Positions 1 through 9,400 of a stretch of DNA of 64,000 nt are shown in pieces. The stretch comes from Chitinophagaceae bacterium. GTDB taxonomy: Bacteria; Bacteroidota; Bacteroidia; Cytophagales; Cytophagaceae. The stretch's first letter is position 1. Every line of letters begins with the position of its first letter. The DNA is taken from NCBI GenBank assembly GCA_028288365.1, contig JAQBNU010000109.1:1-64000 (forward strand). The letters are read 5' to 3'. The translations under genes and the position numbers were made by a program. Under the pieces are notes generated by a model, which was given only the letters and a program-made list of their open reading frames with translations, did not search any database and was not told where the DNA came from.

Positions 1-55
1 TTCCCTCCCAAAAAAGTGTTAAAATTCATATCTTAGTAAGCTATTCCCCCTTTCC

Positions 56-3000
56 ATGCCTGAATTTTCCCACCTCCACGTCCATTCACAGTTTTCTCTC
101 CTTGACGGTGCTGCCAGCATCGAAGGTTTGGTGGCCAAGGCCAAAGCCGAAGACATGAAAGCCATTGCCTTGACCGATCACGGCAACATGTTTGGCGCGT
201 TTAAGTTTGTGGCGGAAGCATCGGCAAAAGGCGTGAAGCCTATTGTCGGTTGTGAATTTTATATGGTGGAGGATCGCCATAAAAAATCATTTACCAAAGA
301 CAACAAAGACGTTCGTGCGCATCAATTGCTGCTGGCAAAAAATCCGGAAGGTTATAAAAACTTAGTGAAGCTTTGTTCACTAGGCTATATGGAAGGCTTG
401 TACGGCAAGTACCCGCGTATCGATAAAGAACTATTGGTTCAATACCACAAAGGACTCATCGCTACATCATGCTGTCTAGCAGCGATCATTCCGCGCACCA
501 TTCTTAGACATGGAGAAGCAGCGGCAGAGAAAGAATTGAAATGGTGGTTGGATTTATTCGGTGAGGATTTCTACATCGAATTGCAACGCCATGATATTCC
601 CGAACAAAATACAGTCAACTTAGTGTTGCTTGCACTAGCGGCGAAGTACGGCATCAAAGTCATTGCCTCTAACGACAGCCACTATGTGGACAAACAGGAT
701 GCCAACGCCCACGATATTTTGTTGTGCATCAACACCGGTGAAAAGCAAAGTACTCCAACCAATAAAGACTTTGATGACGACGCGTCTTCCAAAGGAAAAC
801 GTTTTGCTTTTTACAACAACGAATTTTATTTCAAGAACACGCAGGAAATGTCTACGCTCTTCAAAGACGTTCCTCAAGCTTTAGATAACACACAAGAGAT
901 CGTAGACAAAGTAGAAACACTGAAGTTGAAGCAGGATATTTTGCTTCCCAACTTTGTGATTCCAACCACTTTTTTAAATCAGGACGATTACCTGCGCCAC
1001 ATCACCTATGAAGGCGCTCGCTTCAAATACAAAGACATTACCACGGAGATCGAAGAGCGACTCAACTTTGAGTTGCACGTGATCAAGACCATGGGATTTG
1101 CCGGATACTTTTTGATCGTGGCAGATTTCATACAACATGGTCGAGACATCGGAGTCTTCATCGGTCCGGGTCGTGGATCGGCTGCGGGCTCTGCCGTGGC
1201 CTACTCCATCGGTATCACGAACATTGATCCCATCAAGTACAATTTGCTGTTTGAGCGTTTCCTGAATCCGGATCGTAAGAGCATGCCCGATATTGATACG
1301 GACTTTGACGACGAAGGCCGTCAGAAAGTCATTGATTATGTCGTAGACAAATACGGGAAAAATCAAGTCGCACAAATCATCACGTACGGCACCATGGCCG
1401 CGAAAATGTCAATCAAAGACGTGGCGCGTGTCTTGGATCTTCCCTTGCAGGAAGCGAATGGATTAGCGAAGCTTGTGCCTGACAGACCAGGAATTTCTTT
1501 GCGTCGTGTATTGACCGCACCGATTGACGGAGAAAAAAGTTTAAAGGACAAAGAAGGATTAGGCGGAGAAGAATTGGATGGCGTAAGAGAATTACGCCGC
1601 ATCCTGGCGGAAGAGCATACGGAGCAAGGCAAAGTACTGAAGGAAGCCATGATCCTGGAAGGCTCTGTACGTGGCACGGGTATACATGCAGCAGGTATCA
1701 TCATCGCACCAACAGATCTAACTGATTTAATTCCCGTCGCTGTTGCAAAAGACTCTGACTTGCTGGTGACACAATACGACGGGCGTGTGATCGAAGATGC
1801 AGGGGTTATCAAGATGGACTTTTTGGGTCTGAAAACGTTAACCATTCTTCGTGATGCCTTAAAACTCATCAAAGAAAACCACGGCATAGACATCGTCATC
1901 GATGACATTCCGCTGGATGATATAAAAACATTAGAACTCTACCAACGCGGTGATACCAACGGAACGTTCCAGTTTGAATCTGCCGGTATGCAAAAATATT
2001 TGCGTGAATTAAAACCCGACAAGTTTGAAGACTTGATCGCGATGAACGCTCTCTACAGGCCGGGACCGTTGGAATATATTCCGTTGTTTATCGAACGTAA
2101 GCACGGAAGAAAAAAAGTAGAATACGATCTATCTGCCATGGAAGAACTTCTGGCAGATACATACGGAATCACCGTGTACCAAGAGCAAGTGATGTTGCTC
2201 TCTCAGAAGCTCGCCAACTTTACCAAAGGCGATGCCGATGTGTTGCGTAAAGCGATGGGTAAGAAGGATAAAAAAACACTGGACAAACTCAAACCTCAAT
2301 TCATCGAGAACGCCAGTCTGAATGGACACGATGCAAAAGTATTAGAGAAAGTATGGACCGACTGGGAAGCCTTCGCATCCTATGCCTTCAACAAATCTCA
2401 CTCTACCTGTTATGCTTTCGTAGCCTTTCAAACCGCTTACCTGAAGGCGCACTACCCTTCCGAATACATGGCGTCGGTGTTGACGCACAACCTAAACAAC
2501 ATCGACAAGGTGACGTTCTTCATGGAAGAATGTAAACGCATGGGCTTGGAAGTATTGGGTCCGGATGTAAATGAAAGTTCGTATCAATTTTCTGTCAACA
2601 AAAAAGGACAAGTTCGTTTTGGTTTGGGCGCCGTGAAAGGTGTAGGTGAAGGAGCAGTGATCGCACTCGTAGAAGAACGTGCAGCAAAAGGATTATTCAA
2701 AGACATCTTTGATGTCACTCGTCGCATCAACCTGAAAGCCGCTAACCGCAAGACCTTTGAAGCAATGGCATTATCCGGTGCTTTTGATTGTTTTGAAGGG
2801 GTACACCGCGCGCAATATTTTCATGTGCACGACAAAGACAACATGTCGCTCATTGAAAAAGCGATTCGTTATGGCAACAATTGGCAAAGCGAACAAAACA
2901 CACCACAAGTTTCTTTATTTGGTGGAGGTGAAAATACAGAAATCGTTGCACCGAGAATTCCTACTTGCGAACCCTGGTCTGATATAGAAAAACTAAAACG

Positions 3001-3619
3001 CGAAAAAGAAATCGTGGGCTTCTACATCTCCGGTCATCCGCTGGATTTGTTCAAGTTGGAAATTGACAATTTCTGTACCTGCAGTTTGGAAAAAGTAATG
3101 GAGATGAAAGACCGTGAAGTACAAATCGGTGGTATTGTATCTGCTATTAAAAATGGTCAAGCAAAAAATGGCAATAACTACATCATCTTTTCTTTAGAAG
3201 ATTATCAGGGTACACTGGAGATTGCTTTGTTTGGAAAAGATCATGCGAGCTTTAGCAATTATATTCATCCCGGTCAATTCTTATTCATAAAAGGCGCAGT
3301 AAAAAACAGATTCGGTCAACCGGATAGTTGGAGATTCACGCCTACCTACATGGAACTATTAAGTGAAATCCGTGCGAAATTTTGCAAAGGCATTCGTCTT
3401 AAACTCAACACACAGAAACTCACCAGTCAATTGGTCACTCAACTGGAAGAAACCTTCACTGCCAACAAAGGAACCTGTAACCTGTATTTCCAGATCATAG
3501 ATGCGGAAGAACGTATTTCAACTGAGTCTTTTTCAAGAAAATACAAGATTGATCCGAATAATACGCTTCTCCAAGCATTGGGCGAAATGGAGGGAATTGA
3601 GTACAAAATCTTATCTTAA
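56..3619 (+). CDS. dnaE: DNA polymerase III alpha subunit
   Basis: Replicative DNA polymerase catalytic subunit (family C), 1187 residues, a normal full length for DnaE. The N-terminus carries a PHP domain (HLHVHSQFSLLDGA near residue 8, DHGN near residue 41). The polymerase active-site signature PDIDTDF lies at residues 411-417, with two of the catalytic aspartates at 412 and 414. A helix-hairpin-helix region follows (GLGAVKGVGEGA), then an OB-fold (REVQIGGIVSAIKNGQAKNG) and a C-terminal tail. The ATG at 56 directly begins the PHP domain, so this start is secure. The trxA gene follows 78 bases downstream on the same strand. Function is certain from the motifs; the upstream promoter is not in view. 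Confidence 0.98.
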   Translation: MPEFSHLHVHSQFSLLDGAASIEGLVAKAKAEDMKAIALTDHGNMFGAFKFVAEASAKGVKPIVGCEFYMVEDRHKKSFTKDNKDVRAHQLLLAKNPEGYKNLVKLCSLGYMEGLYGKYPRIDKELLVQYHKGLIATSCCLAAIIPRTILRHGEAAAEKELKWWLDLFGEDFYIELQRHDIPEQNTVNLVLLALAAKYGIKVIASNDSHYVDKQDANAHDILLCINTGEKQSTPTNKDFDDDASSKGKRFAFYNNEFYFKNTQEMSTLFKDVPQALDNTQEIVDKVETLKLKQDILLPNFVIPTTFLNQDDYLRHITYEGARFKYKDITTEIEERLNFELHVIKTMGFAGYFLIVADFIQHGRDIGVFIGPGRGSAAGSAVAYSIGITNIDPIKYNLLFERFLNPDRKSMPDIDTDFDDEGRQKVIDYVVDKYGKNQVAQIITYGTMAAKMSIKDVARVLDLPLQEANGLAKLVPDRPGISLRRVLTAPIDGEKSLKDKEGLGGEELDGVRELRRILAEEHTEQGKVLKEAMILEGSVRGTGIHAAGIIIAPTDLTDLIPVAVAKDSDLLVTQYDGRVIEDAGVIKMDFLGLKTLTILRDALKLIKENHGIDIVIDDIPLDDIKTLELYQRGDTNGTFQFESAGMQKYLRELKPDKFEDLIAMNALYRPGPLEYIPLFIERKHGRKKVEYDLSAMEELLADTYGITVYQEQVMLLSQKLANFTKGDADVLRKAMGKKDKKTLDKLKPQFIENASLNGHDAKVLEKVWTDWEAFASYAFNKSHSTCYAFVAFQTAYLKAHYPSEYMASVLTHNLNNIDKVTFFMEECKRMGLEVLGPDVNESSYQFSVNKKGQVRFGLGAVKGVGEGAVIALVEERAAKGLFKDIFDVTRRINLKAANRKTFEAMALSGAFDCFEGVHRAQYFHVHDKDNMSLIEKAIRYGNNWQSEQNTPQVSLFGGGENTEIVAPRIPTCEPWSDIEKLKREKEIVGFYISGHPLDLFKLEIDNFCTCSLEKVMEMKDREVQIGGIVSAIKNGQAKNGNNYIIFSLEDYQGTLEIALFGKDHASFSNYIHPGQFLFIKGAVKNRFGQPDSWRFTPTYMELLSEIRAKFCKGIRLKLNTQKLTSQLVTQLEETFTANKGTCNLYFQIIDAEERISTESFSRKYKIDPNNTLLQALGEMEGIEYKILS

Positions 3620-3697
3620 TGAACTTTTTATGTCCAAAAAACATTAAGTTTACAATACAAACAGAAATAGAAACACAGATTAAACGAAGTTAAAAAC

Positions 3698-4018
3698 ATG
3701 GGTAAAGCGATAGAAATCACCGATGCTAATTTTGATGAGGTCATCAAAACCGGCCAACCTGTACTGGTAGACTTTTGGGCTGAATGGTGCGGTCCTTGTA
3801 AAATGATTGGACCTGTGGTGGAAGAACTTGCCGGAGATTTCGAAGGTAAAGCTGTCATTGGTAAAATCAATGTAGACGATAATCCTGCTATTTCTGCCCG
3901 CTTTGGAATCAGAAGTATCCCAACGTTGTTGGTCTTCAAGAACGGAGAAATCGTAGACAAACAAATAGGCGCTGTACCGAAAACAGCCTTAGCTGATAAA
4001 ATCAAAGCTCAGTTATAA
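3698..4018 (+). CDS. trxA: Thioredoxin
   Basis: Small cytoplasmic dithiol-disulfide oxidoreductase of 106 residues, the normal thioredoxin length. The redox motif WCGPCK is at residues 30-35, the conserved cis-proline region is IPTLLVFKNGE, and the buried Asp (VDFWAEW) is present. It reduces protein disulfides using electrons from thioredoxin reductase, which is not encoded in this window. It follows dnaE and ends in a strong hairpin terminator, so it may be transcribed alone or by read-through from dnaE. Function is certain from family motifs. Confidence 0.98.
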   Translation: MGKAIEITDANFDEVIKTGQPVLVDFWAEWCGPCKMIGPVVEELAGDFEGKAVIGKINVDDNPAISARFGIRSIPTLLVFKNGEIVDKQIGAVPKTALADKIKAQL

Positions 4019-4024
4019 GAATAA

Positions 4025-4053
4025 AAGAAAGGCCTTCGGGCCTTTTTTCTTTT
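4025..4053 (+). terminator. Rho-independent terminator after trxA
   Basis: A GC-rich stem AAAGGCC / GGCCTTT with a TTCG tetraloop (4028-4045) is followed by a T-rich tail. It starts a few bases after the trxA stop codon and is oriented for plus-strand transcripts. Confidence 0.92.
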
Positions 4054-4085
4054 AATACCTTTCCAATTATTAAACCCTCATACTT

Positions 4086-4427
4086 ATGTTAAGAAAAATT
4101 GTTTTCGCAACACTCTTGCTAAGCATCACTTCTCTTTCCGCCTTTTCTTATTCACCTTCTCCAGATGCTTCAGACATTCTAATCATTCGCATCTTTCATC
4201 CTTTATCTAACGGTGCCAAAGGCGCTATTAAAGTTTTCAAAAACAATGAAACTCCAGTTCAAATAGAACTGCCACCACAAACGGATATGGATGATAACAA
4301 CTCCTTCAAGATCATACGAGAAGTACTTAATAAATATACACTCGAAGGATACAGCATTGTCTCATCTACTGAATCTACGACGAGCGTTGGTAAAGTGTTT
4401 ACCACTTACGTTCTCGAGAAAAAATAA
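4086..4427 (+). CDS. Small secreted protein, DUF4177-like tail
   Basis: A 113-residue protein with a cleavable-type signal peptide (MLRKIVFATLLLSITSLSAF), so probably periplasmic. The mature part ends in a segment 'REVLNKYTLEGYSIVSS...TTYVLEKK', which resembles the 'NKLGKEGWELVSV...YVLKR' pattern of DUF4177-like small proteins. That resemblance is from memory and not tested. No catalytic motif is visible. It sits alone between the trxA terminator and a large inverted repeat. Function unknown. Confidence 0.75.
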   Translation: MLRKIVFATLLLSITSLSAFSYSPSPDASDILIIRIFHPLSNGAKGAIKVFKNNETPVQIELPPQTDMDDNNSFKIIREVLNKYTLEGYSIVSSTESTTSVGKVFTTYVLEKK

Positions 4428-4444
4428 AAATCTTCTTCTCCTTC

Positions 4445-4518
4445 TTGTTGGCGTCCCACCAACAAGTGTCAGTATGAAAACGTGTCAACCAATCAGTTGT
4501 TGGCGGGACGCCAACAAC
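4445..4518. repeat. Paired palindromic repeat (GTTGGCG...CGCCAAC type)
   Basis: Two short palindromes, TTGTTGGCGTCCCACCAACAA-like at 4445-4465 and GTTGTTGGCGGGACGCCAACAAC-like at 4496-4518, lie about 30 bases apart. Each can form its own hairpin, and the pair are imperfect inverted copies of each other. They lie between a small secreted protein and the nucleotidase gene. There is no clear T-tract, so a REP-like dispersed repeat is likelier than a terminator. Confidence 0.7.
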
Positions 4519-4549
4519 AAGGGAATGCTAACTATACCAACAACTCATT

Positions 4550-5065
4550 ATGAAGCGAATAGCGGTAGACATGGACGGTGTGCTGGCCGATGTATACGAA
4601 CAGTTTTTCAAACTGGATGAACGAGATACAGGCACAAGAAAAACAAGAGCAAGTGTTGCCGGAATCAAAGAACTGGAAGCCTTTCCACACGGACACCAAC
4701 ACGTCTTGTCCGATGACTTCTTTCGCACGGCGCCTGTCATGGCAGACAGCCAGCGCATTCTGGAAGCACTCAACAAGCAATACGAAGTCTTCATCGTTTC
4801 TTCTGCTACAGAATTTCCAAAAAGTCTTTCAGAGAAACAAGCCTGGCTAGGCGAACATTTTCCTTTCATCAGTTGGAGGCAAATGGTTTTCTGCGGAAGC
4901 AAAACCATCGTGCAAGCAGACATCATGATCGACGATCATTTTAAAAACCTGGATCACTTCACCGGTCAAACCATTTTGTTTTCACAACCACATAATATTC
5001 TTGCTGATGCAGGAAGACATCAGCGAGTGAAGACGTGGATGGAAATTGAAAAACTTCTCTTATAA
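4550..5065 (+). CDS. 5'(3')-deoxyribonucleotidase (NT5C-like, HAD superfamily)
   Basis: HAD-superfamily phosphatase of 171 residues. The catalytic DxD motif is DMDGVLAD at residues 8-15 (nucleophile Asp plus acid/base Asp). Motif II is the FIVSSATEFP segment, and a late acidic motif is 'DIMIDDHFKNLDHF'. This architecture matches the 5'(3')-deoxyribonucleotidase/NT5C family, which dephosphorylates (deoxy)nucleoside monophosphates in nucleotide pool control. The exact substrate cannot be read from sequence. The gene is monocistronic and flanked by palindromic repeats on both sides. The ATG at 4550 starts directly before the first beta strand and is convincing. Confidence 0.88.
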   Translation: MKRIAVDMDGVLADVYEQFFKLDERDTGTRKTRASVAGIKELEAFPHGHQHVLSDDFFRTAPVMADSQRILEALNKQYEVFIVSSATEFPKSLSEKQAWLGEHFPFISWRQMVFCGSKTIVQADIMIDDHFKNLDHFTGQTILFSQPHNILADAGRHQRVKTWMEIEKLLL

Positions 5066-5073
5066 TTTTCAAG

Positions 5074-5212
5074 TGTCTTGCCCCTAAATCCCCTCAAGGG
5101 AACTTGAGCATGATCAATTTGAATTACAATAATTACAACACCTATGTTTTAATATTTACTAAAAACCATTCGCGAAGGAAAGTCCCCTTTAGGGGATTTA
5201 GGGGCAAGACAG
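5074..5212. repeat. Long inverted repeat with GCCCCTAAATCCCCT arms
   Basis: The left arm at 5074-5103 (GTCTTGCCCCTAAATCCCCT) and the right arm at 5181-5212 (AGGGGATTTAGGGGCAAGAC) are near-perfect reverse complements separated by about 77 A+T-rich bases. The same kind of 'CCCCTAAATCCCC' palindrome is dispersed in many Bacteroidota genomes (general knowledge). It fills the gap between the nucleotidase and methyltransferase genes. No coding potential was seen. Confidence 0.88.
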
Positions 5213-5236
5213 CAATACATTAACACGTTCGATAGT

Positions 5237-5959
5237 ATGAAAACAAACTACACGCACAAATCTACCACCGAAGAAATCCGTCAACGTTTCGATCACGATG
5301 TGGAACGCTTTTCGAAATTAGAAACGGGACAGGTCTCCACACTTGATGCCACGTTGTCTTTAGAGTTGATTACAGAATCAGCCAAAAGAATCAATCCTTA
5401 TGCGACAAAGATATTGGACATCGGTTGCGGTGCAGGAAACTACACATTGAAAATGCTTTCCAAGCTACCCAACTTAAATTGTACGCTAATCGACCTCAGC
5501 AAACCCATGCTGGACAAAGCATTTGAACGGGTATCACCTGCTACATCCGGTGAAGTGATCGTTGTACAAAGCGATATAAGAGACATTCATTTACTAGAAG
5601 AAAGCTACGACATCATTCTAGCCGGTGCGGTATTGCATCATTTGCGAGAAGATGCCGACTGGGAATTTGTATTTCAAAAATTATACAACGCGTTGAAACC
5701 TGCCGGCAGCCTTTGGATCTCTGATTTAATCACGCAACACAATGCCATACTTAATGAGTACATCTGGGAAACATACGGCGACTATTTGGAAAAAGTAGAC
5801 GGAGCGGAATACAGAAAAAAAGTAATGGACTATGTAGAGAAAGAAGATTCTCCACGGTCTTTAAACTTCCAGTTAGCGTTGATGAAAAAAGTTGGTTTTG
5901 CAGAAGTTGAAATTTTACACAAGAACAGTTGCTTCGCCGCATACGGAGCCATTAAGTAA
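5237..5959 (+). CDS. Class I SAM-dependent methyltransferase
   Basis: A 240-residue Rossmann-fold methyltransferase. Motif I, ILDIGCGAGNYT, is at residues 59-70. An acidic residue ends the next strand (LIDLSKPM), and the motif IV region is 'YDIILAGAVLHHLREDADWE'. The substrate is not evident: the general layout resembles small-molecule or ubiquinone/menaquinone-like methyltransferases, but nothing specific was recognised. It is monocistronic and lies between two different inverted repeats. The start codon ATG at 5237 precedes a plausible N-terminal helix. Confidence 0.9.
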   Translation: MKTNYTHKSTTEEIRQRFDHDVERFSKLETGQVSTLDATLSLELITESAKRINPYATKILDIGCGAGNYTLKMLSKLPNLNCTLIDLSKPMLDKAFERVSPATSGEVIVVQSDIRDIHLLEESYDIILAGAVLHHLREDADWEFVFQKLYNALKPAGSLWISDLITQHNAILNEYIWETYGDYLEKVDGAEYRKKVMDYVEKEDSPRSLNFQLALMKKVGFAEVEILHKNSCFAAYGAIK

Positions 5960-5964
5960 ACAAA

Positions 5965-6022
5965 GATCAGAGATGAGAAATCAGAAATGGTTTTTATTGA
6001 TCTCTGATTTCTCATCTCTCAT
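5965..6022. repeat. Inverted repeat (AGAGATGAGAAATCAGA)
   Basis: The left arm at 5965-5987 (GATCAGAGATGAGAAATCAG) and the right arm at 6001-6022 are reverse complements with one mismatch. A further partial copy runs to 6034. It lies between the methyltransferase stop and the GTG start of the transporter, so it may act as a terminator-like hairpin. The sequence looks like another dispersed intergenic repeat family. Confidence 0.8.
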
Positions 6023-6039
6023 CTCTGATTTCTCCTTAC

Positions 6040-6954
6040 GTGGATCAATTCATTCTCTTATTTCTTTGCCTCCTCATTGGTCTTGTCTTACAATGGTCAA
6101 AAGCATTTCCTGCCAATGCACATTTGACCTTGAATCAATTTATACTTAACGTATCCTTACCGGCCATTGCTCTTTACTACATCCCCGGTATTAAAGTAGA
6201 TGCCACGTTGCTCTTTCCTATTGGTGTAGCATGGATTACATTTGCCGGTTCTTTTCTTTTTTTCTCTACACTCAGCAAGCTATTCAGCTGGTCAAAAAGT
6301 TTGACAGGATGCCTGATCATCACGGCTGGCCTGGGCAACACATCGTTCATTGGCTTTCCTGTCATCGAAACATTGTATGGAAAAGAAGGATTGAAGACCG
6401 CGGTGATTCTAGATCAAACAGGATCGTTTCTGGTGATGGCAACCTTTGGTATTGCTACAGCGGCCTACTTTTCCAGAGGAGTAAATTCAAATGCAATGGA
6501 TCTATTAAAAAAAATAGTTGCCTTTCCTCCTTTCATTGCATTTCTTATTGCATTACTCATGATTCCTTTGCATTGGCAATTTGAAGGATCTGCGAAATTT
6601 GTATTGGAAAGATTAGGAAGCATCATTACTCCACTTGCTTTAGTATCGGTAGGATTGCAATTAAAATTTGACCGCAACAGTTTGCACTGGAATTATCTTG
6701 GTCTAGGATTGTTGTATAAATTAATGATTACTCCTGCGCTCATTTATTTCATTTATGTCATCTTATTAAAAGGTTCAGGGTTGGTTGTTGAAGTATGTCT
6801 CATGGAAGCCGCCATGGCTTCTATGATCACAGCCACTATTGTTTCTTCTTCCTATGGATTGAAGCCAAGACTCAGCAGCATGATGATTGGTTTCGGCATA
6901 CCGCTATCGGCATTGACCTTGCTATTTTGGTATATGATTTCAAAAACGATTTAA
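6040..6954 (+). CDS. AEC family transporter (auxin efflux carrier-like permease)
   Basis: An integral membrane protein of 304 residues with about ten hydrophobic segments. It has the typical AEC/MdcF-type pattern: an N-terminal bundle, then 'TAGLGNTSFIGFPVIETLYG' and a second bundle starting near residue 150. Such carriers export or import small organic anions, but the substrate cannot be predicted. The start codon is GTG at 6040, immediately after the inverted repeat; the next in-frame Met would remove the first helix. Convergent with the minus-strand lipoprotein gene at 7150-7737. Confidence 0.88.
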   Translation: MDQFILLFLCLLIGLVLQWSKAFPANAHLTLNQFILNVSLPAIALYYIPGIKVDATLLFPIGVAWITFAGSFLFFSTLSKLFSWSKSLTGCLIITAGLGNTSFIGFPVIETLYGKEGLKTAVILDQTGSFLVMATFGIATAAYFSRGVNSNAMDLLKKIVAFPPFIAFLIALLMIPLHWQFEGSAKFVLERLGSIITPLALVSVGLQLKFDRNSLHWNYLGLGLLYKLMITPALIYFIYVILLKGSGLVVEVCLMEAAMASMITATIVSSSYGLKPRLSSMMIGFGIPLSALTLLFWYMISKTI

Positions 6955-6988
6955 AAAACGGAAAAACATTCTTAACGACATAAAAAAA

Positions 6989-7014
6989 ACGACCGCCAAG
7001 TACATGGCGGCCGT
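6989..7014 (-). terminator. Terminator for minus-strand lipoprotein operon
   Basis: The stem AACGACCGCCA / TGGCGGCCGTT has a 6-base loop and, reading on the minus strand, is followed by a run of T residues. It lies downstream of the 195-residue lipoprotein gene. Between it and that gene (7015-7149) there is another inverted repeat (GCACGTT...AACGTGC, about 7089-7122) and no coding sequence. Confidence 0.7.
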
Positions 7015-7149
7015 TAACAAAAGGTAACAAAAAATTCAGTCGAACTGAACACGAATATCGCTAAAAGGAGTTACTAAATGTTTACCTGCACGTTACGTTA
7101 ACATTATCATCATGCAACGTGCCTATTGATCTAGTCTCTCCAGCGATCA

Positions 7150-7737
7150 CTAATATGGTTTGATGATATACCAATCCATTTTCTTCTTATCGTATCCTAC
7201 GTGCTCGTTAGGAAATTCTATATAAGGATCAACATTGAGATCTTTATGGTATTTTGATAAATCCTTACCTGCAACAAAATCATTGTATACTTCCATTCCT
7301 TTTTTATTCAACTCATCTGAATACATTCTGAACATTCGAAATGATTCTTCAAAATCATAAATGTGATGATTGGCATCCAATTTGAATTTCCCGGCTAACC
7401 CTACATATAGATCAGGCACACCCATGGCAGGCTTAGTCAAGAAGTATAAATATTCACCTTGATCATTTTTATACAAACAATCAAAATCATATTTAGGCAT
7501 GATTGTTTTGAAGAAAAATTGATTTTCCGGTTTGAAGCGGTCTTTCTTTTGCACCGTATCCGGGATGTGTTCATCAATAATCGTGATGATAGCGAGCAAT
7601 AAAGAATCGCGTTCTGACTTGTCAACAATCACATCACTTGGTTTATAATCCTTTTTTGTTTTGGTGCATGAACTAAAGCTAACGATGCCCACTAATAATA
7701 CCGCACTTACTATCGAATAGATAAATTTCACTTTCAT
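7150..7737 (-). CDS. Hypothetical lipoprotein
   Basis: A 195-residue protein with a lipoprotein signal peptide (lipobox FSSC, Cys24), so it is probably an outer-membrane-anchored periplasmic or surface protein. The mature region is charged, with several aromatic residues and no recognised domain. It is the last gene of the minus-strand set TonB-dependent receptor (9532-12297), large lipoprotein (7820-9361) and this gene, although terminator-like hairpins separate all three. The context suggests an accessory role to the receptor; this is inference. Confidence 0.8.
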   Translation of the reverse strand: MKVKFIYSIVSAVLLVGIVSFSSCTKTKKDYKPSDVIVDKSERDSLLLAIITIIDEHIPDTVQKKDRFKPENQFFFKTIMPKYDFDCLYKNDQGEYLYFLTKPAMGVPDLYVGLAGKFKLDANHHIYDFEESFRMFRMYSDELNKKGMEVYNDFVAGKDLSKYHKDLNVDPYIEFPNEHVGYDKKKMDWYIIKPY

Positions 7738-7763
7738 GATTTTAATAATTGGTTATAACGAAG

Positions 7764-7795
7764 AAAAGAGGGACTGAAAAGTCCCCCTTTTTTAA
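7764..7795 (-). terminator. Terminator after the large lipoprotein gene
   Basis: The hairpin AAAAGAGGGACT / AGTCCCCCTTTT has a GAAA loop and one mismatch, and is followed on the minus strand by further T/A-rich sequence. It lies between the minus-strand genes at 7820-9361 and 7150-7737. Confidence 0.75.
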
Positions 7796-7819
7796 TTTAT
7801 ATATAATTACTAATCAATA

Positions 7820-9361
7820 CTAGTAATTAGTTATTTGTGGGTTAAAGTTAGCCCAGCTAGTTGTCCAGTCAGTCGATCCGAATGCACCAATGTAAGTAGG
7901 TGTTGTATCAAAGAAACCATCAGTATCAACAACCGCTGAAAAATTACCACCTGTAGCAGCAGGAGAACCTGATGGCATAGTGAAATCAAATGTCATGTTA
8001 GTCCAAGCATTTTTCAAGTTCATGTTCAACAAGTTTGCAAAGTCAGACTGATATTTGTTGTTGTTTGCAGATGAATGGTAGAACCAACCGTTAGGACCTG
8101 TGAAAGTTGTAGTACCATCGTTCCAAGTTAAGTTAGTACTATCAGCAAAAGTCTGATCAGTCACTACAGTCAAGTCACCAGCACCATTCAATACAGAAAC
8201 CACATCGTATTTGTGGTTATCAGTACCAAATGTAGGAGAGTTAGCATTTGGACAGTTTTTAGAGATACCTGCAACGATGTTGTTGTGCATTTTCAATGAA
8301 CCACTAGTAATGTTAGCAGTAGTTACACCAGATGCACCAGTTTTGCTATCAATCAAGACACCGTTGTTCCAAGCCATCAAGATAGAATTGTGCATGCTCA
8401 AAGAAGAGTTTCTTCTGATGTGAATACCTGAAATAAAAGTAGCAGCAAATTTACTTGGCTTGTTTGCATTGCTTGCATCAGCCATGCTTACTACTGGACC
8501 AATCAAGGTCATGTTTACGAATTGACAAGTCGTGTTAGGACCGTTTGTACCAGCGTTTGGATCGTGATCAGATTCGAATGCTTTAGAACCAGATTGATCT
8601 GAGATGTATTGCTCTCTCATTGCCAAACCAAATTGTATTTTACCGCTGAAACCACAATCTGTATCGAAGTCATCATCAATAGCAGCGAAGTTGATCAAGT
8701 ATTTACCGTTTACACAGCCGCCGAACCATTCCATTCCGTCATCATTAGCATAAGAAGACTGTACGTGATCTAAAGTAGTACCTCTACCTACACCAGCATA
8801 CGTAATTCCGTTCAATTCAGAACCAGGAATTGGAGCATAACCAGCGTATTCAGATCTTACATACTTCAATGTACCAGAGTTATCGTTGTCTACTGAAGGA
8901 TCTGCAGACACATCGTTTCCGTATTGTGTTCTGATACCACCTTCACACAATGGTTTAGAAGTAGGTGTAGCAGTGTTTACTTTTGCATTACCTGCCAATA
9001 CTAAACCACCCCAGTTACCACGGGCACGAGAACCAGCAGCAGCAGAAGAAGTAAAGATGATTGGTTTTGCAGCTGTTCCTATCGCGTTGATTTTTGCACC
9101 TGGCTCGATGATCAAAGCCGCTTGTACTTGACCTGTGATGACAGTACCAGCTTCAATGTTAATAGTAGAACCATTTGGAACGTAAACAAATCCTTTCAAC
9201 AAATACTTAGTGTCTGCAGTAAGGTTTGTAACTCCTGTAAGATCTCCTTGCAATGTAGTTGTACCAGAGCTACTAGGAGCTGGATCGTCAGACTTCTTAC
9301 AAGCAACAGTACTTGCTATAAGAAGAGCGATTAAAGATAATTTTTTTAGATTTTTATTCAT
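7820..9361 (-). CDS. Outer-membrane lipoprotein with beta-helix-like repeats, TonB-receptor partner
   Basis: A 513-residue protein with a type II signal peptide (STVAC, Cys21) and a short Ser/Pro/Asp-rich linker. A beta-rich body begins 'GFVYVPNGSTINIEAGTVITG', a pattern seen in right-handed beta-helix proteins. The rest is rich in Asn, Gly, Thr and acidic 'DNDNSG' and 'DDDFDTD' turns that could bind calcium. Homologous proteins in Bacteroidota are usually encoded beside a TonB-dependent receptor, as here. It could capture the receptor's ligand at the cell surface; no enzymatic motif is visible. A 30-bp motif upstream (9401-9430) is shared with the receptor gene, suggesting co-regulation. Confidence 0.85.
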   Translation of the reverse strand: MNKNLKKLSLIALLIASTVACKKSDDPAPSSSGTTTLQGDLTGVTNLTADTKYLLKGFVYVPNGSTINIEAGTVITGQVQAALIIEPGAKINAIGTAAKPIIFTSSAAAGSRARGNWGGLVLAGNAKVNTATPTSKPLCEGGIRTQYGNDVSADPSVDNDNSGTLKYVRSEYAGYAPIPGSELNGITYAGVGRGTTLDHVQSSYANDDGMEWFGGCVNGKYLINFAAIDDDFDTDCGFSGKIQFGLAMREQYISDQSGSKAFESDHDPNAGTNGPNTTCQFVNMTLIGPVVSMADASNANKPSKFAATFISGIHIRRNSSLSMHNSILMAWNNGVLIDSKTGASGVTTANITSGSLKMHNNIVAGISKNCPNANSPTFGTDNHKYDVVSVLNGAGDLTVVTDQTFADSTNLTWNDGTTTFTGPNGWFYHSSANNNKYQSDFANLLNMNLKNAWTNMTFDFTMPSGSPAATGGNFSAVVDTDGFFDTTPTYIGAFGSTDWTTSWANFNPQITNY

Positions 9362-9400
9362 GGTTTTTGTCTTTGAATTTGAGACAAACTTACGCGGTAG

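Noticed and set aside
1363-1908. Long minus-strand open frame (181 aa) inside dnaE
   Set aside because: Fully within a certain gene, composition of an antisense shadow, no domain or start signal.
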